Below are positions 31,319 to 40,466 of a stretch of DNA of 64,000 bases, piece after piece. Every line of letters starts with the position of its first letter. Position 1 is the first letter of the stretch. The notes beneath the pieces are model-generated. The model searched no databases, was not told the DNA's origin, and worked only from the letters and a program-made list of their open reading frames with translations. Made by a program: the position numbers and the translations under genes. The DNA comes from Sedimenticola sp. GTDB lineage: Bacteria > Pseudomonadota > Gammaproteobacteria > Chromatiales > Chromatiaceae. The stretch is taken from NCBI GenBank assembly GCA_026992075.1, contig JALXAM010000002.1, positions 25,996-89,995 on the forward strand, read 5' to 3'.

Positions 31319-32306
31319 GCGGCGCCTCCTGGTAATAGTAGTCGTAGGCCCGGTGCAACTGGTTGGTGAAGGTCCAGGCCTCGCTGAAGGAGAGGCCGTT
31401 ACCCTTGGGCAGAATCACCTTCACATAGAGCCCTTCGGGGTGTGCCTGCTTCAGCTTTTCCAGGGTGGCGTTCAGCTTCCTGCGGGAAACCGGCTGGAAT
31501 TCGCCCTCGCCGCCGTCGCGCCAGTCGATGTGATATTTGCCCTTGCGCTTGTAATAACGCACCTCCACCAGGTGACGCCCTTGCGGCGACCGCGCCGGCC
31601 GCACCAGTCGGTCATACCGAACCTTGAGGTCGTCGTACTCGCCGGCCAGCTTCAGGTACTTGTCCTCCACCCGCTGGCGTTCCTGTCGTGCCTGGGCCAG
31701 CTGTTCCTCCTGCAATGACAACTTGCCCTGTAACGCCGCCACCTGCAGGTTCTTGCGCGCCAGCGCCTCTTTCAAATCGTCCCGCTCCTGGCGCAGCTTT
31801 TCCAGCTCACGCAAAGCGGCCTCCCGGGCCTCCTGAGCCGTGCGCTGCGCCTTGCGCGCCCGCTCCCGGTCGATCTGCAGCTGGGCGGCCTGCTGCGCCA
31901 GGTCGTTGCGCTCCTCCAGCAGCGCCGAGAGCTGCTGATCACGATCGGCGATGGCGCGGGTGCGGATCTCGTTCTGCTCCCGCAAGCGCTGTACCCGACT
32001 TTCCAGCTCACCGATGCGTTCGTCAGCGGCATGCAGCTGATCCAGGGCTGCCTGGAGCTGGGCGCTGAGATTCTGTTTCTCTTCACCGGCGGCCCTGGCC
32101 AGCGCCATCGCCTCGCGCTCGGCTTCCAGGGTCTGGCGCAGCTCCTGCACCAGCTCCATGTTCCGCAGCAACACCACCACCATGGAGATGAGAAAGATCA
32201 TCACCACCACGGTCATGATGTCGGTGAAGGAGGGCCAGAAACTTTCGTTACCCCGGTTCTCCTCCCGGTTCAGACGGAGATCGACGAAGCCGCCGTCCTG
32301 GTTCAT
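31254..32306 (-). CDS. MotB/ExbD-like stator subunit with extended coiled coil and ExbD-like C-terminal region
   Basis: Single TM with conserved acidic residue (FWPSFTDIMTVVVMIFLISMVVVL), ~180-aa coiled coil, then VEVRYYKRKGKYHIDW..LNATLEKLKQAHPEGLYVKVILPKGN. Confidence 0.7.
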   Translation of the reverse strand: MNQDGGFVDLRLNREENRGNESFWPSFTDIMTVVVMIFLISMVVVLLRNMELVQELRQTLEAEREAMALARAAGEEKQNLSAQLQAALDQLHAADERIGELESRVQRLREQNEIRTRAIADRDQQLSALLEERNDLAQQAAQLQIDRERARKAQRTAQEAREAALRELEKLRQERDDLKEALARKNLQVAALQGKLSLQEEQLAQARQERQRVEDKYLKLAGEYDDLKVRYDRLVRPARSPQGRHLVEVRYYKRKGKYHIDWRDGGEGEFQPVSRRKLNATLEKLKQAHPEGLYVKVILPKGNGLSFSEAWTFTNQLHRAYDYYYQEAPPSEEETESPGDDGAGQPAPNP

Positions 32307-33232
32307 TCGTCGTCCCGCAGGCGGAAGCCCTTACGCAACAATTCGATGATGGTGACCATTTCCTGGTCGGTGCGTTCCGCGCGCTCCTGGTAATGATCCA
32401 CCGCCTTCAGCAGCTGGGTCTCCACCTTCATGATGAGCTTGTGCGATTTCTCCATCCGGTTCACCAGGTTCTGCAGCGAGCGCACCAGGCCGGTGAACTC
32501 GTACAAGGTGGTCTCCGGCTCCACCTGGAACCTGGGCGCCAGATAAGTGGCGCTCACCTGTTCCACCGCGCTGAGCAGGTTGGTCTGGGCGTCGGTGAGT
32601 TTCAGATAGAAGTAGCCATAGAAAAGGTAGCAGACGATGGCGGTGATGGTGGTGGAGAGCGCCGTGGACATACCGTGGATCACCAGCCCCATGCCACTCA
32701 CGTTCACCGTGTTCTCCAGCAGGTCGGAAGCGCCAATGAGCGCAATGGAGAGAGAGATGATGGTGCCGAAGACGCCGGTGAGGATGAGGATGTTGCTGAC
32801 ATACTTGGGAAAGCTGGTGCGGGTGCTCTCGCTGGCGAGCAGCGTGCTGGCCAGCGCCGCCTGATTGATCGGGGTGGCCGACTCGAACAACTGCTCCATG
32901 GTGCGATAGCGGCGCGCAATGAGAGAATGCTCCGGAACCCCTTCCAGCAGGTTTTCCTCTCCCAGATCGTGATTGCGAATGAAACGGGCCAGAGCCGCCT
33001 CCTCCCGGGCATAGTCGAGGAAGATGACGATGATGCGCAGGACCCCCAGGGTAAAGAGCGCCAGAATGGCACCGTTGACCACCAGTCCCAGGGTGGTGAG
33101 CTGATGCTCCAGGTAGATACTACGCAGGAAATCCAGCTTCCAGGCGATGGCTGCCGCGAACAGGGCAGCCACCAGGAACATGAGCAGCAGGGTGTTGCGG
33201 CTGAAATGGCGACGAAAGGAGATGACCTGCAA
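32303..33232 (-). CDS. MotA/TolQ/ExbB-like proton-channel family protein
   Basis: Four predicted TM segments with GVFGTIISLSIAL and GMSTALSTTITAIVCYLFYGYFYLKL; 4-nt overlap with the partner; TTG start at 33232 inferred. Confidence 0.75.
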   Translation of the reverse strand: MQVISFRRHFSRNTLLLMFLVAALFAAAIAWKLDFLRSIYLEHQLTTLGLVVNGAILALFTLGVLRIIVIFLDYAREEAALARFIRNHDLGEENLLEGVPEHSLIARRYRTMEQLFESATPINQAALASTLLASESTRTSFPKYVSNILILTGVFGTIISLSIALIGASDLLENTVNVSGMGLVIHGMSTALSTTITAIVCYLFYGYFYLKLTDAQTNLLSAVEQVSATYLAPRFQVEPETTLYEFTGLVRSLQNLVNRMEKSHKLIMKVETQLLKAVDHYQERAERTDQEMVTIIELLRKGFRLRDDE

Positions 33233-33327
33233 GGTTCTGAACTCCTGGGATCCCGGTTTCCGCGAGTTTAGCACGGGGCGGGGGCGCGTCCAGGGGAGCA
33301 GGGTCCGATGGCTGGTATCATGCGGCC

Positions 33328-34131
33328 ATGCGGAATCTCTTTGAAAAAGTAGCCGCCGCATTGTTGCAGCCCGAGGTGGATGCCAAGCTGGAGCAGGTCC
33401 GGGAGCTGGCCCGTCTCTGGCGCGCGGGGGAACTGGAGCGGGAGCCGAGGCCACAGTTGCCCGGTACCCTGGAGGCGGGGCGTCCGGCAAGGCCACGGCT
33501 GGTGCCGCCCCGGATGGTGCCCAAGCGTCGACTGGGCTCTCCCCAGGGACGGGCCGCCATGCTGCACGCCATCGCCCACATCGAATTCAACGCCATCAAT
33601 CTGGCACTGGACGCGGTGTGCCGCTTCCAGCAGATGCCGACCGGATTTCAGGACGACTGGCTGCAGGTGGCGCTGGAAGAGGCGCATCACTTTGGCCTGG
33701 TGCGTGACCGCTTGCGGGAGCTGGGTCACGAGTATGGCGACTTCCCCGCCCACGACGGGCTCTGGGAGCTGGCCCGCCAGACCGCATCGGACCCACTGTT
33801 GCGCATGGCTCTGGTGCCCCGGGTGATGGAGGCGCGGGGGCTGGATGTCACGCCGGGGATCATGGAAAGATTCCGAGCCCTGGGCGACAGCGGGTCGGTG
33901 CAGGTGCTGGAGGTGATCCTGCGCGACGAGATCGGCCACGTGCAGGTGGGCAGTCGTTGGTTCCACCACCTTTGCCGGGAACGGGGGCTGGACCCGGAAG
34001 CAACCTATTTCGAGCTTCTGAAACGGCACCTGGGCAACCGCATTCGCTGCCCGCTGCACCGGAAAGCCCGGCTGGAGGCGGGCTTCAGCCCATCGGAACT
34101 GGAACGACTGGAGAACCTATGCAGAAGCTGA
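33328..34131 (+). CDS. DUF455 family ferritin-like protein
   Basis: HAIAHIEFNAINLALDAVCRF...LEEAHHFGLVRDRL...LRDEIGHVQVG metal-binding E/H pattern. Confidence 0.9.
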   Translation: MRNLFEKVAAALLQPEVDAKLEQVRELARLWRAGELEREPRPQLPGTLEAGRPARPRLVPPRMVPKRRLGSPQGRAAMLHAIAHIEFNAINLALDAVCRFQQMPTGFQDDWLQVALEEAHHFGLVRDRLRELGHEYGDFPAHDGLWELARQTASDPLLRMALVPRVMEARGLDVTPGIMERFRALGDSGSVQVLEVILRDEIGHVQVGSRWFHHLCRERGLDPEATYFELLKRHLGNRIRCPLHRKARLEAGFSPSELERLENLCRS

Positions 34132-34808
34132 TCGTCCTCGCCCTCCTGCTTTTGCTCGCCTCCGAGGGGTGGAGCCAGCAGGCAGAGCTGTTGGTCTACC
34201 GGGTCAAGGAGCCCGGTCTGCCGCCCTACATCAGTCGCATCCTGGTGACGGACGCCTTCGTGCGCATCGACGAGGGGGCGGAATCCAGGGCGGGCTACAC
34301 CTTGTACAACCGGGTTTCCCATCGTCTCTACAATGTGGACCCGGAGGAGGAGACGGTGCTGGAACTGGTGCCTCCACAGCGACAGCCGCAACCGCCCGTC
34401 GATCTGCGGCTCGACATGTCGTCGACGCCGGCGAAGGAGGCGCCGCCGGTGGCGGGCCATCAAGTGTTGAACGTGGAGTTGCGGGCCAATGGGCAACACT
34501 GCCGCCGGTTGCAGGTGGTGCCCGGCCTCATGCCCGGGGCGATTCAGGGGTTGCGGGAGCTGCGCCTGGCATTGGCCCGATTGCGGGCGATGCCGGACGA
34601 AGCGATGAAGGAGGATCCCTGTGCGCTGGCCGAACTGCTCTATGCGCCCACGCGGCATCTGGAGAATGGCTTGCCGCTGGTGGACATCTTGCCGGACAAG
34701 CAACAGTTGCTGGTGGATTTCGACCCAGCTTTCCAGGTGCCAGACGGCAGTTTCCGGGTACCGGAAGATTACCGTCGTGTGGTGCCACCCTCCCTACAGG
34801 GAAATTGA
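34119..34808 (+). CDS. Secreted hypothetical protein
   Basis: Signal peptide MQKLIVLALLLLLASEGWSQ; translationally overlaps the DUF455 gene. Confidence 0.75.
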   Translation: MQKLIVLALLLLLASEGWSQQAELLVYRVKEPGLPPYISRILVTDAFVRIDEGAESRAGYTLYNRVSHRLYNVDPEEETVLELVPPQRQPQPPVDLRLDMSSTPAKEAPPVAGHQVLNVELRANGQHCRRLQVVPGLMPGAIQGLRELRLALARLRAMPDEAMKEDPCALAELLYAPTRHLENGLPLVDILPDKQQLLVDFDPAFQVPDGSFRVPEDYRRVVPPSLQGN

Positions 34809-34915
34809 TCTCTTTCGATTTGGGGAGCCCTCCTGATTTTCGGTGCCCACTTCTTGTGCATCCCGGGGCCAGGCCGTAAGCTGGCCCGATCCGCGCTCCA
34901 TCCCATGATCTTTTC

Positions 34916-35917
34916 ATGCGCAGTTTTTCGGTCTTCCTGCTAATCATTCTGACCGCCTGCTCTCGGTCGCAGTCGGTGCCTGAAGTCACCCTTGGGGCCC
35001 AGGTCTCGGTGCAGGATGCCCTGCCCTGGATCGCCCAAGATGCCGGTTACTTCAGACAGGAAGGGGTTGAGGTGAAGATCAAGCATTACCCCAGCGGCCG
35101 TCGGGCCCTGGAAGGATTGCTGGCGAACCAGGTGGAACTGGCAGTGGTGGCAGAAACACCATTGGCCATCGCCGCATGGGAGCATCCAGATCTGCGCATC
35201 TTTGCCACATTGAGCCGCAGTGACAACAACATCTGCCTGTTGGCCCGCCGTGACCATGGGATTCACAAGCCTTCCGATCTGCATGGCAGACGCATCGCCA
35301 CCCAGCGGGGTTCCGCCGTCCATTTCTTTCTTTCCAGCTTCCTGCTCGATGCCGGCCTTTCGGAAAAAGAGGTGGAAATTCGCTTTTTAGAGGTGGAGGA
35401 ACTGGCACCAGCCTTCGGCAGGGGTGAGGTGGATGCCATCTCCATGCGTGACCCGGTCCTGGAGCAGGCAGAAGCACTGGTGGGCAGGGACAACACGGCG
35501 CGCTTCTGTGTACCCGGGCTCTATACCAAGAGTTACAACCTGGTGGGCTGGCAAGGTTACTACGACCGTCACCCGAAGGTGGTCGAAAAGGTTCTACGGG
35601 CGCTGAGCCGGGCGGCGGCACTGGCCCGGGAAGAGCCGGAGGAGGCTCAGCGTATCCTCAACATGCGCCTGCAGCTGGTTCCGGAACACCTGGCACAGCT
35701 CTGGTCCGGTGTGGACTTTCGATTGTCGTTGAATCAGGCACTGCTGGTGAGCCTGCAGGAGGAGGTGCGGTGGGCGACCATCAGGGCCATCGTGGAGACA
35801 GATTCCAAAAGTTTCCGCCGGGTGCCGGATCTGTTGGAGATGATCGATGTGCGGCCATTGCAGAAGGTGTTGCCCCAGGCAGTTGGTCTGGTAGGGGTGG
35901 TGGAAGAGAAACAATGA
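34916..35917 (+). CDS. ABC-type substrate-binding lipoprotein (NMT1/SsuA-like)
   Basis: Lipobox LTAC; QDALPWIAQDAGYFRQEGVEVKIKHYPSGRRALEGLLANQVELAVVAETPLA. Confidence 0.9.
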   Translation: MRSFSVFLLIILTACSRSQSVPEVTLGAQVSVQDALPWIAQDAGYFRQEGVEVKIKHYPSGRRALEGLLANQVELAVVAETPLAIAAWEHPDLRIFATLSRSDNNICLLARRDHGIHKPSDLHGRRIATQRGSAVHFFLSSFLLDAGLSEKEVEIRFLEVEELAPAFGRGEVDAISMRDPVLEQAEALVGRDNTARFCVPGLYTKSYNLVGWQGYYDRHPKVVEKVLRALSRAAALAREEPEEAQRILNMRLQLVPEHLAQLWSGVDFRLSLNQALLVSLQEEVRWATIRAIVETDSKSFRRVPDLLEMIDVRPLQKVLPQAVGLVGVVEEKQ

Positions 35918-38900
35918 TTCGTGATCGATTGCGGCAGCTCGTGTGGTGGGGGCTGGGGTTGGCCATGACAGCCACTCTGTTGGTGTTGGCCGGCTATGGG
36001 GTCACGATGCAGGAGAAAGTGCGCCACGAACAAACCAAATGGCTGAGAGACAAGCTGGTCGGCCTGAACGTGATCACCATGGATGTGCTCTATGACACCA
36101 CGGCGGTGGTCCATCCCGGCCAATGGAAGAAGGTGCAGGAGGCGATATCTCGGAAGTTGGCCGAGTATGCCGATCAGGATAATTTTTGGCCGCAGTCTCT
36201 GTTGCAACTCGATCGCCGCCTGCAGCAGCGCATGGAACATTTTCTCCAGGCACGTGCCACTTGCAGGGGAGTTCGGGAGGCCGGTGAAGCCGAACGTTGT
36301 CGGCAACTGTTGGAAAGACTCGCCACTCAGGTCAGATTGACCCTGCAAGACCTGTTCGTGGAGGTGGGCATGCTGGAGCGCAAGGCGCTGCAGGCACGGG
36401 AGCGACTTTTCTTCTGGGGCGGCATCCTGATGCTGTTCATGCTCTCTGCCCTGGCGTTCATGATCCTGGTGATCCTGGTGCCGCTGGGACGGCGGTTGGA
36501 CACTGGTCTTGCCATGTTGCTGGAGGCCGCCCACAGCTTCACCCGCAGCGACCGGGTGATTCCCATCGAGGTGGACCGGGAAGACGAACTGGGCATCCTG
36601 GCCCGGGCCTTCAATGAGATGATGGAACACCGTTTGGCCGTGGAGGAGGCACTCAAACGCAGTGAGGCCAATCTGGCAGAGGCGCAACAGGTGGCGCATC
36701 TGGGCAGCTGGGAACTGGATCTGCTAAACAACCGTCTCTGGTGGTCGGATGAGATCTACCGGATCTTCGAAATCGATCGGGAGAAGTTCGGTGCTTCTTA
36801 CGAAGCCTTCCTGGAACGGGTACATCCGGAAGATCGGGAGCTTGTGGATCGGGCCTATCGCAAATCGGTGGAAGAGCATACCTTCTACGAAGTGATCCAC
36901 CGGTTGCGGATGGAGGACGGTCGTATCAAGTACGTACGGGAGCGGGGACGCACCGACTATTCGGAGGATGGCACACCACTACGTTCAATCGGTACGGTGC
37001 AGGACGTCACCGAGCAGGAGTTGGCTCTTCGAGCATTGCGGGAGAGTGAGCAGGAGTTGGATGCAATCATCGAGAACCTGCCATTGATGGTGTTCCTGAA
37101 GGATGCGGAGAGCGGTCGTTTCGTCCGTTTCAACCGGGCCGGGGAGAAACTGCTGGGGATCGAGCGCAAACGCATCATCGGACACACCGATCACGAAATC
37201 TTCCCCTCCGAGCAGGCCGCTGCTTTCGTGGCAGACGATCGTCGTGTTTTGGAAAGTGGCGAGATTCTGGACGTGCCAATGGAAGTCGTGGATACCGCCC
37301 AGGGCAGGCGATACCTGCACACGCGCAAGGTCCGTATCTGCACCACGGAAGGCAAACCTCGTTTCCTGCTCGGCATCGCCGAGGACATTACCGAACGGAT
37401 GGAAGCGGAGCAGCGTGTACGCCACCGCCTTGCTCTGGAAGCCGTCATGGCACGTATTTCCACTGAGTTGGCCCAGGCTGGCGAAGAGGAGCTGGATGGG
37501 CTGCTGCAGCATGCCCTGGAGGAGATCGGACGGGCTTTCCAAGCGGATCGCAGTTATCTCTACCAGATGGACCCGGAGGCACGCTCATGGAAGGAGGGAC
37601 GTCAGTGGTGTTGGTGCCACTGCGAGGATGAGTGTGTACCGGATAGCCGCCAGCTGCTACCGGCAAGTAATCATGAAGCTTTGCTGCAACGTTTCCAGCA
37701 AGGGGAGCTCCTACATTTGACCTCGCCCGAAGCGGCTGGCGAGGCCTTTCCCGATTTGCGTCGATATATGGAAGAAAACCGGATCCATTCGCTGGTGCAG
37801 GTGCCGGTGGTGCTGAACGGTGAGCTGCTTGGGGTGGTGGGATTCGATGCCGGTGCCCGAAGCCGGAGCTGGCCGGAAGAGGATGTGCGGTTGCTACGCA
37901 TCGTTGCCGAGGCCATCGCGAATGCCATCATCCGGGTCCGTTCCAGCCGGGCCATTCGGGAACACACTTGGTATCTGGAAGGGTTGGATCGGATTTCACG
38001 CATATTGGCGGAGAATACCCTGCAGGTTCCCATGCTCGAAAAGGTGGTCGAGGCGGTACTCGATCTCTTCGGTGCCGACCGGGCCTGGGTACTGAAGGCA
38101 GTGGAAACCGGGGCGCCAGGTTATGAAGTGCCTATCGAATGTACTCGTCCCGAATACCCCGGTGCCGTTGCCTCCGAACTGGAACTTCCCGACGACGAGT
38201 TCAGCAGGCGCATGATGGAGCGATTGATGGGATCGTCGGAGCCGCTGACCATGCATCTGCGGGAAGTGGAGCAACTGCCCGACTATCTGAAGGGCTATCA
38301 GATTCAGAGCCAGATGCTGGTGGCCATTCGGCCAACCCTGGGCGCTCCCTGGATACTCGGCATCCATCAATGTTCTTCCGAACGGGAGTGGACCCCGGTG
38401 GAGCAGCGCCTGTTCCGGGCTATCGCCGAACGGGTGGGAATCGCCCTGGTGGGCGTTCGGCTCATGGAGGAGATAAGGGAGAGTGAGCAACGGCTACAAG
38501 AGGCGGAGAAGATCGCCCAGGTGGGGAGTTGGGAGCTGGATCTGCGCACCGGAAAGGCATACTGGTCCGATCAGGAGTACCGCTGTCTGGGGTACCAGCC
38601 GGGCGGCTGTGAAGCCGGGTACGAGGCCTTCGAGCGGGCGGTGCATCCCGAGGACCGGCAATGGGTGAACGACGCAGTAGCCCGCGCGGTGAATGGAGAG
38701 GTATCGGAATACGACATCCAGCATCGGGTGGTATGGCCCGATGGCAGTGTGCACGTGGTGCACGAGCTGGCCCAGGTGACCCGGGACGAGTCTGGGAAGC
38801 CGGTGCGGATGATCGGCACCACCCAGGACATCACTCAGCGGGTCGCTCTGGAACAGGAGCTGGAGCGACACAAACGGCACCTGGAAGAGCTGGTGGCGGA

Positions 38901-40026
38901 GCGCACACGAACCATCCGGCGCCAGGCGAAGATCATAGAACAGACCAACGACGCGGTGGTCACCACGGATCCGGATGGCAGGATTACCAGCTGGAACCAG
39001 GGCGCGCAGCGGGTCTTCGGCTATTCTGCTCAGGAGGCGCTGGGGCAGTCGGTAGAACTGCTCTACCCGAAGGAGTATCGTGAAAAACTCCCGGCGGAAC
39101 TCTGGGCTCGGTTGCAGGAGAAGGGTACTCTGGAACGAGAGGTAGAGCTGTTGCGCCGGGATGGAAGCAGTTTCCCCGCCTTCCTCTCTCTCTCTCTGCT
39201 CCGTGACGAATCGGGCAAAGTGGACGGCGTGGTGGGATACGCCGTGGACATCAGCGAGCTGCGCCGACGGGAACAGGAGCTGAAACGGTTGGCGGAGCGG
39301 CTGGAAGCCTCCAATCGAGAGCTGGAGTCCTTCTCCTATTCGGTCTCTCATGATCTGCGCGCGCCACTGCGGGCCATCGACGGTTTCAGCCAGGCGCTGG
39401 AAGAAGATTATGGAGCACAGCTGGACGAGGTGGCCCATGATTACCTGCGCCGTATTCGGGGTGGCGCACAGCGGCTGGGCATCCTCATCGATGACCTGCT
39501 GCAGCTTTCCCGGGTGAACCGGGAGGCGCTGCGACTGGAGCCGGTGGATCTGACCGAGATGGCCCGCTCTGTGATAGAGGAACTTCGCGCCGGAGAACCT
39601 CAGCGGCAGGTGGAACTGGTGGTGGATCCGGAGATGGTCGTCACTGGAGATCCCCGATTGTTGCGGGCATTGGTCGCCAACCTGTTGGGTAATGCCTGGA
39701 AATTCACCGGCAAGGAGGAACGGGCACGTATCGAGTTTCGCCGGGTGGAGGGAAAAGAGGGCGTATTCTTCGTGGCGGACAATGGTGTAGGATTCGACAT
39801 GCGCCATGCCAGAAAACTGTTTGGTGCCTTTCAGCGTTTGCACCGCGCCAAAGAATTTCCGGGAACCGGGATCGGGTTGGCCACGGTACAGCGCATCGTG
39901 CACCGTCATGGTGGGCGGGTGTGGGCTGAAGCGGAACCGGGAAAGGGTGCTCGGTTCTATTTTTCCCTAGCGACCGACCTCCAGGAGGCGTCGTACCACG
40001 TGGATAGAGAGCAGGCTGAGGGATGA
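35914..40026 (+). CDS. Membrane-bound multi-sensor histidine kinase (HAMP, PAS, GAF, PAS, HisKA, HATPase)
   Basis: N-terminal TM pair, several PAS/PAC and GAF segments, SYSVSHDLRAPLRAIDGF, NLLGNAWKFT, GTGIGLATVQRIV. Confidence 0.95.
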   Translation: MIRDRLRQLVWWGLGLAMTATLLVLAGYGVTMQEKVRHEQTKWLRDKLVGLNVITMDVLYDTTAVVHPGQWKKVQEAISRKLAEYADQDNFWPQSLLQLDRRLQQRMEHFLQARATCRGVREAGEAERCRQLLERLATQVRLTLQDLFVEVGMLERKALQARERLFFWGGILMLFMLSALAFMILVILVPLGRRLDTGLAMLLEAAHSFTRSDRVIPIEVDREDELGILARAFNEMMEHRLAVEEALKRSEANLAEAQQVAHLGSWELDLLNNRLWWSDEIYRIFEIDREKFGASYEAFLERVHPEDRELVDRAYRKSVEEHTFYEVIHRLRMEDGRIKYVRERGRTDYSEDGTPLRSIGTVQDVTEQELALRALRESEQELDAIIENLPLMVFLKDAESGRFVRFNRAGEKLLGIERKRIIGHTDHEIFPSEQAAAFVADDRRVLESGEILDVPMEVVDTAQGRRYLHTRKVRICTTEGKPRFLLGIAEDITERMEAEQRVRHRLALEAVMARISTELAQAGEEELDGLLQHALEEIGRAFQADRSYLYQMDPEARSWKEGRQWCWCHCEDECVPDSRQLLPASNHEALLQRFQQGELLHLTSPEAAGEAFPDLRRYMEENRIHSLVQVPVVLNGELLGVVGFDAGARSRSWPEEDVRLLRIVAEAIANAIIRVRSSRAIREHTWYLEGLDRISRILAENTLQVPMLEKVVEAVLDLFGADRAWVLKAVETGAPGYEVPIECTRPEYPGAVASELELPDDEFSRRMMERLMGSSEPLTMHLREVEQLPDYLKGYQIQSQMLVAIRPTLGAPWILGIHQCSSEREWTPVEQRLFRAIAERVGIALVGVRLMEEIRESEQRLQEAEKIAQVGSWELDLRTGKAYWSDQEYRCLGYQPGGCEAGYEAFERAVHPEDRQWVNDAVARAVNGEVSEYDIQHRVVWPDGSVHVVHELAQVTRDESGKPVRMIGTTQDITQRVALEQELERHKRHLEELVAERTRTIRRQAKIIEQTNDAVVTTDPDGRITSWNQGAQRVFGYSAQEALGQSVELLYPKEYREKLPAELWARLQEKGTLEREVELLRRDGSSFPAFLSLSLLRDESGKVDGVVGYAVDISELRRREQELKRLAERLEASNRELESFSYSVSHDLRAPLRAIDGFSQALEEDYGAQLDEVAHDYLRRIRGGAQRLGILIDDLLQLSRVNREALRLEPVDLTEMARSVIEELRAGEPQRQVELVVDPEMVVTGDPRLLRALVANLLGNAWKFTGKEERARIEFRRVEGKEGVFFVADNGVGFDMRHARKLFGAFQRLHRAKEFPGTGIGLATVQRIVHRHGGRVWAEAEPGKGARFYFSLATDLQEASYHVDREQAEG

Positions 40027-40466
40027 AGAGGAAGACGCTGCTGCTGGTGGAGGACAATCCGGACGACGAATTGCTCACCATTCGTGCTCTGCGCAAGCAC
40101 AACCTGGCCAATGAGATCGTGGTGGCCCGGGACGGTCAGCAGGCGCTGGACTATCTTTTTGGCGAAGGTGAATACGAGGGACAGCCACCGGAAGAGCTAC
40201 CTCAGGTGATCCTTCTGGATCTGAAACTGCCCAAGGTGGACGGTCTGGAGGTACTGGAGCGAATCCGCGCCGATGAACGGACCCGGACCATCCCGGTGGT
40301 GGTGCTCACCTCCTCCAACGAGGAGCGGGACATCCTGCGCAGCTATGATCTTGGAGCCAACAGCTATGTGCGCAAGCCCGTGAACTTCGAGCAGTTCCTC
40401 GAGGCGGCCCGGCAGCTGGGTCTATACTGGCTGGTTCTCAACGAGGTTCCCTATGGCCGGGACTGA
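40023..40466 (+). CDS. Single-domain response regulator (Rcp1-like)
   Basis: LLLVEDNPDDELLTIRALRKHNLANEIVVARDGQQALDYLFGEG, LLDLKLPKVDGLEVL, YVRKPVNFEQF. Confidence 0.94.
   Translation: MKRKTLLLVEDNPDDELLTIRALRKHNLANEIVVARDGQQALDYLFGEGEYEGQPPEELPQVILLDLKLPKVDGLEVLERIRADERTRTIPVVVLTSSNEERDILRSYDLGANSYVRKPVNFEQFLEAARQLGLYWLVLNEVPYGRD

Noticed and set aside
31254-33232. Complete Zorya defence system
   Set aside because: Only ZorA/B-like motor components; no ZorC/D/E-like genes, and the B subunit lacks an obvious OmpA domain
38494-39909. 471-aa - strand ORF
   Set aside because: Shadow of the histidine kinase gene
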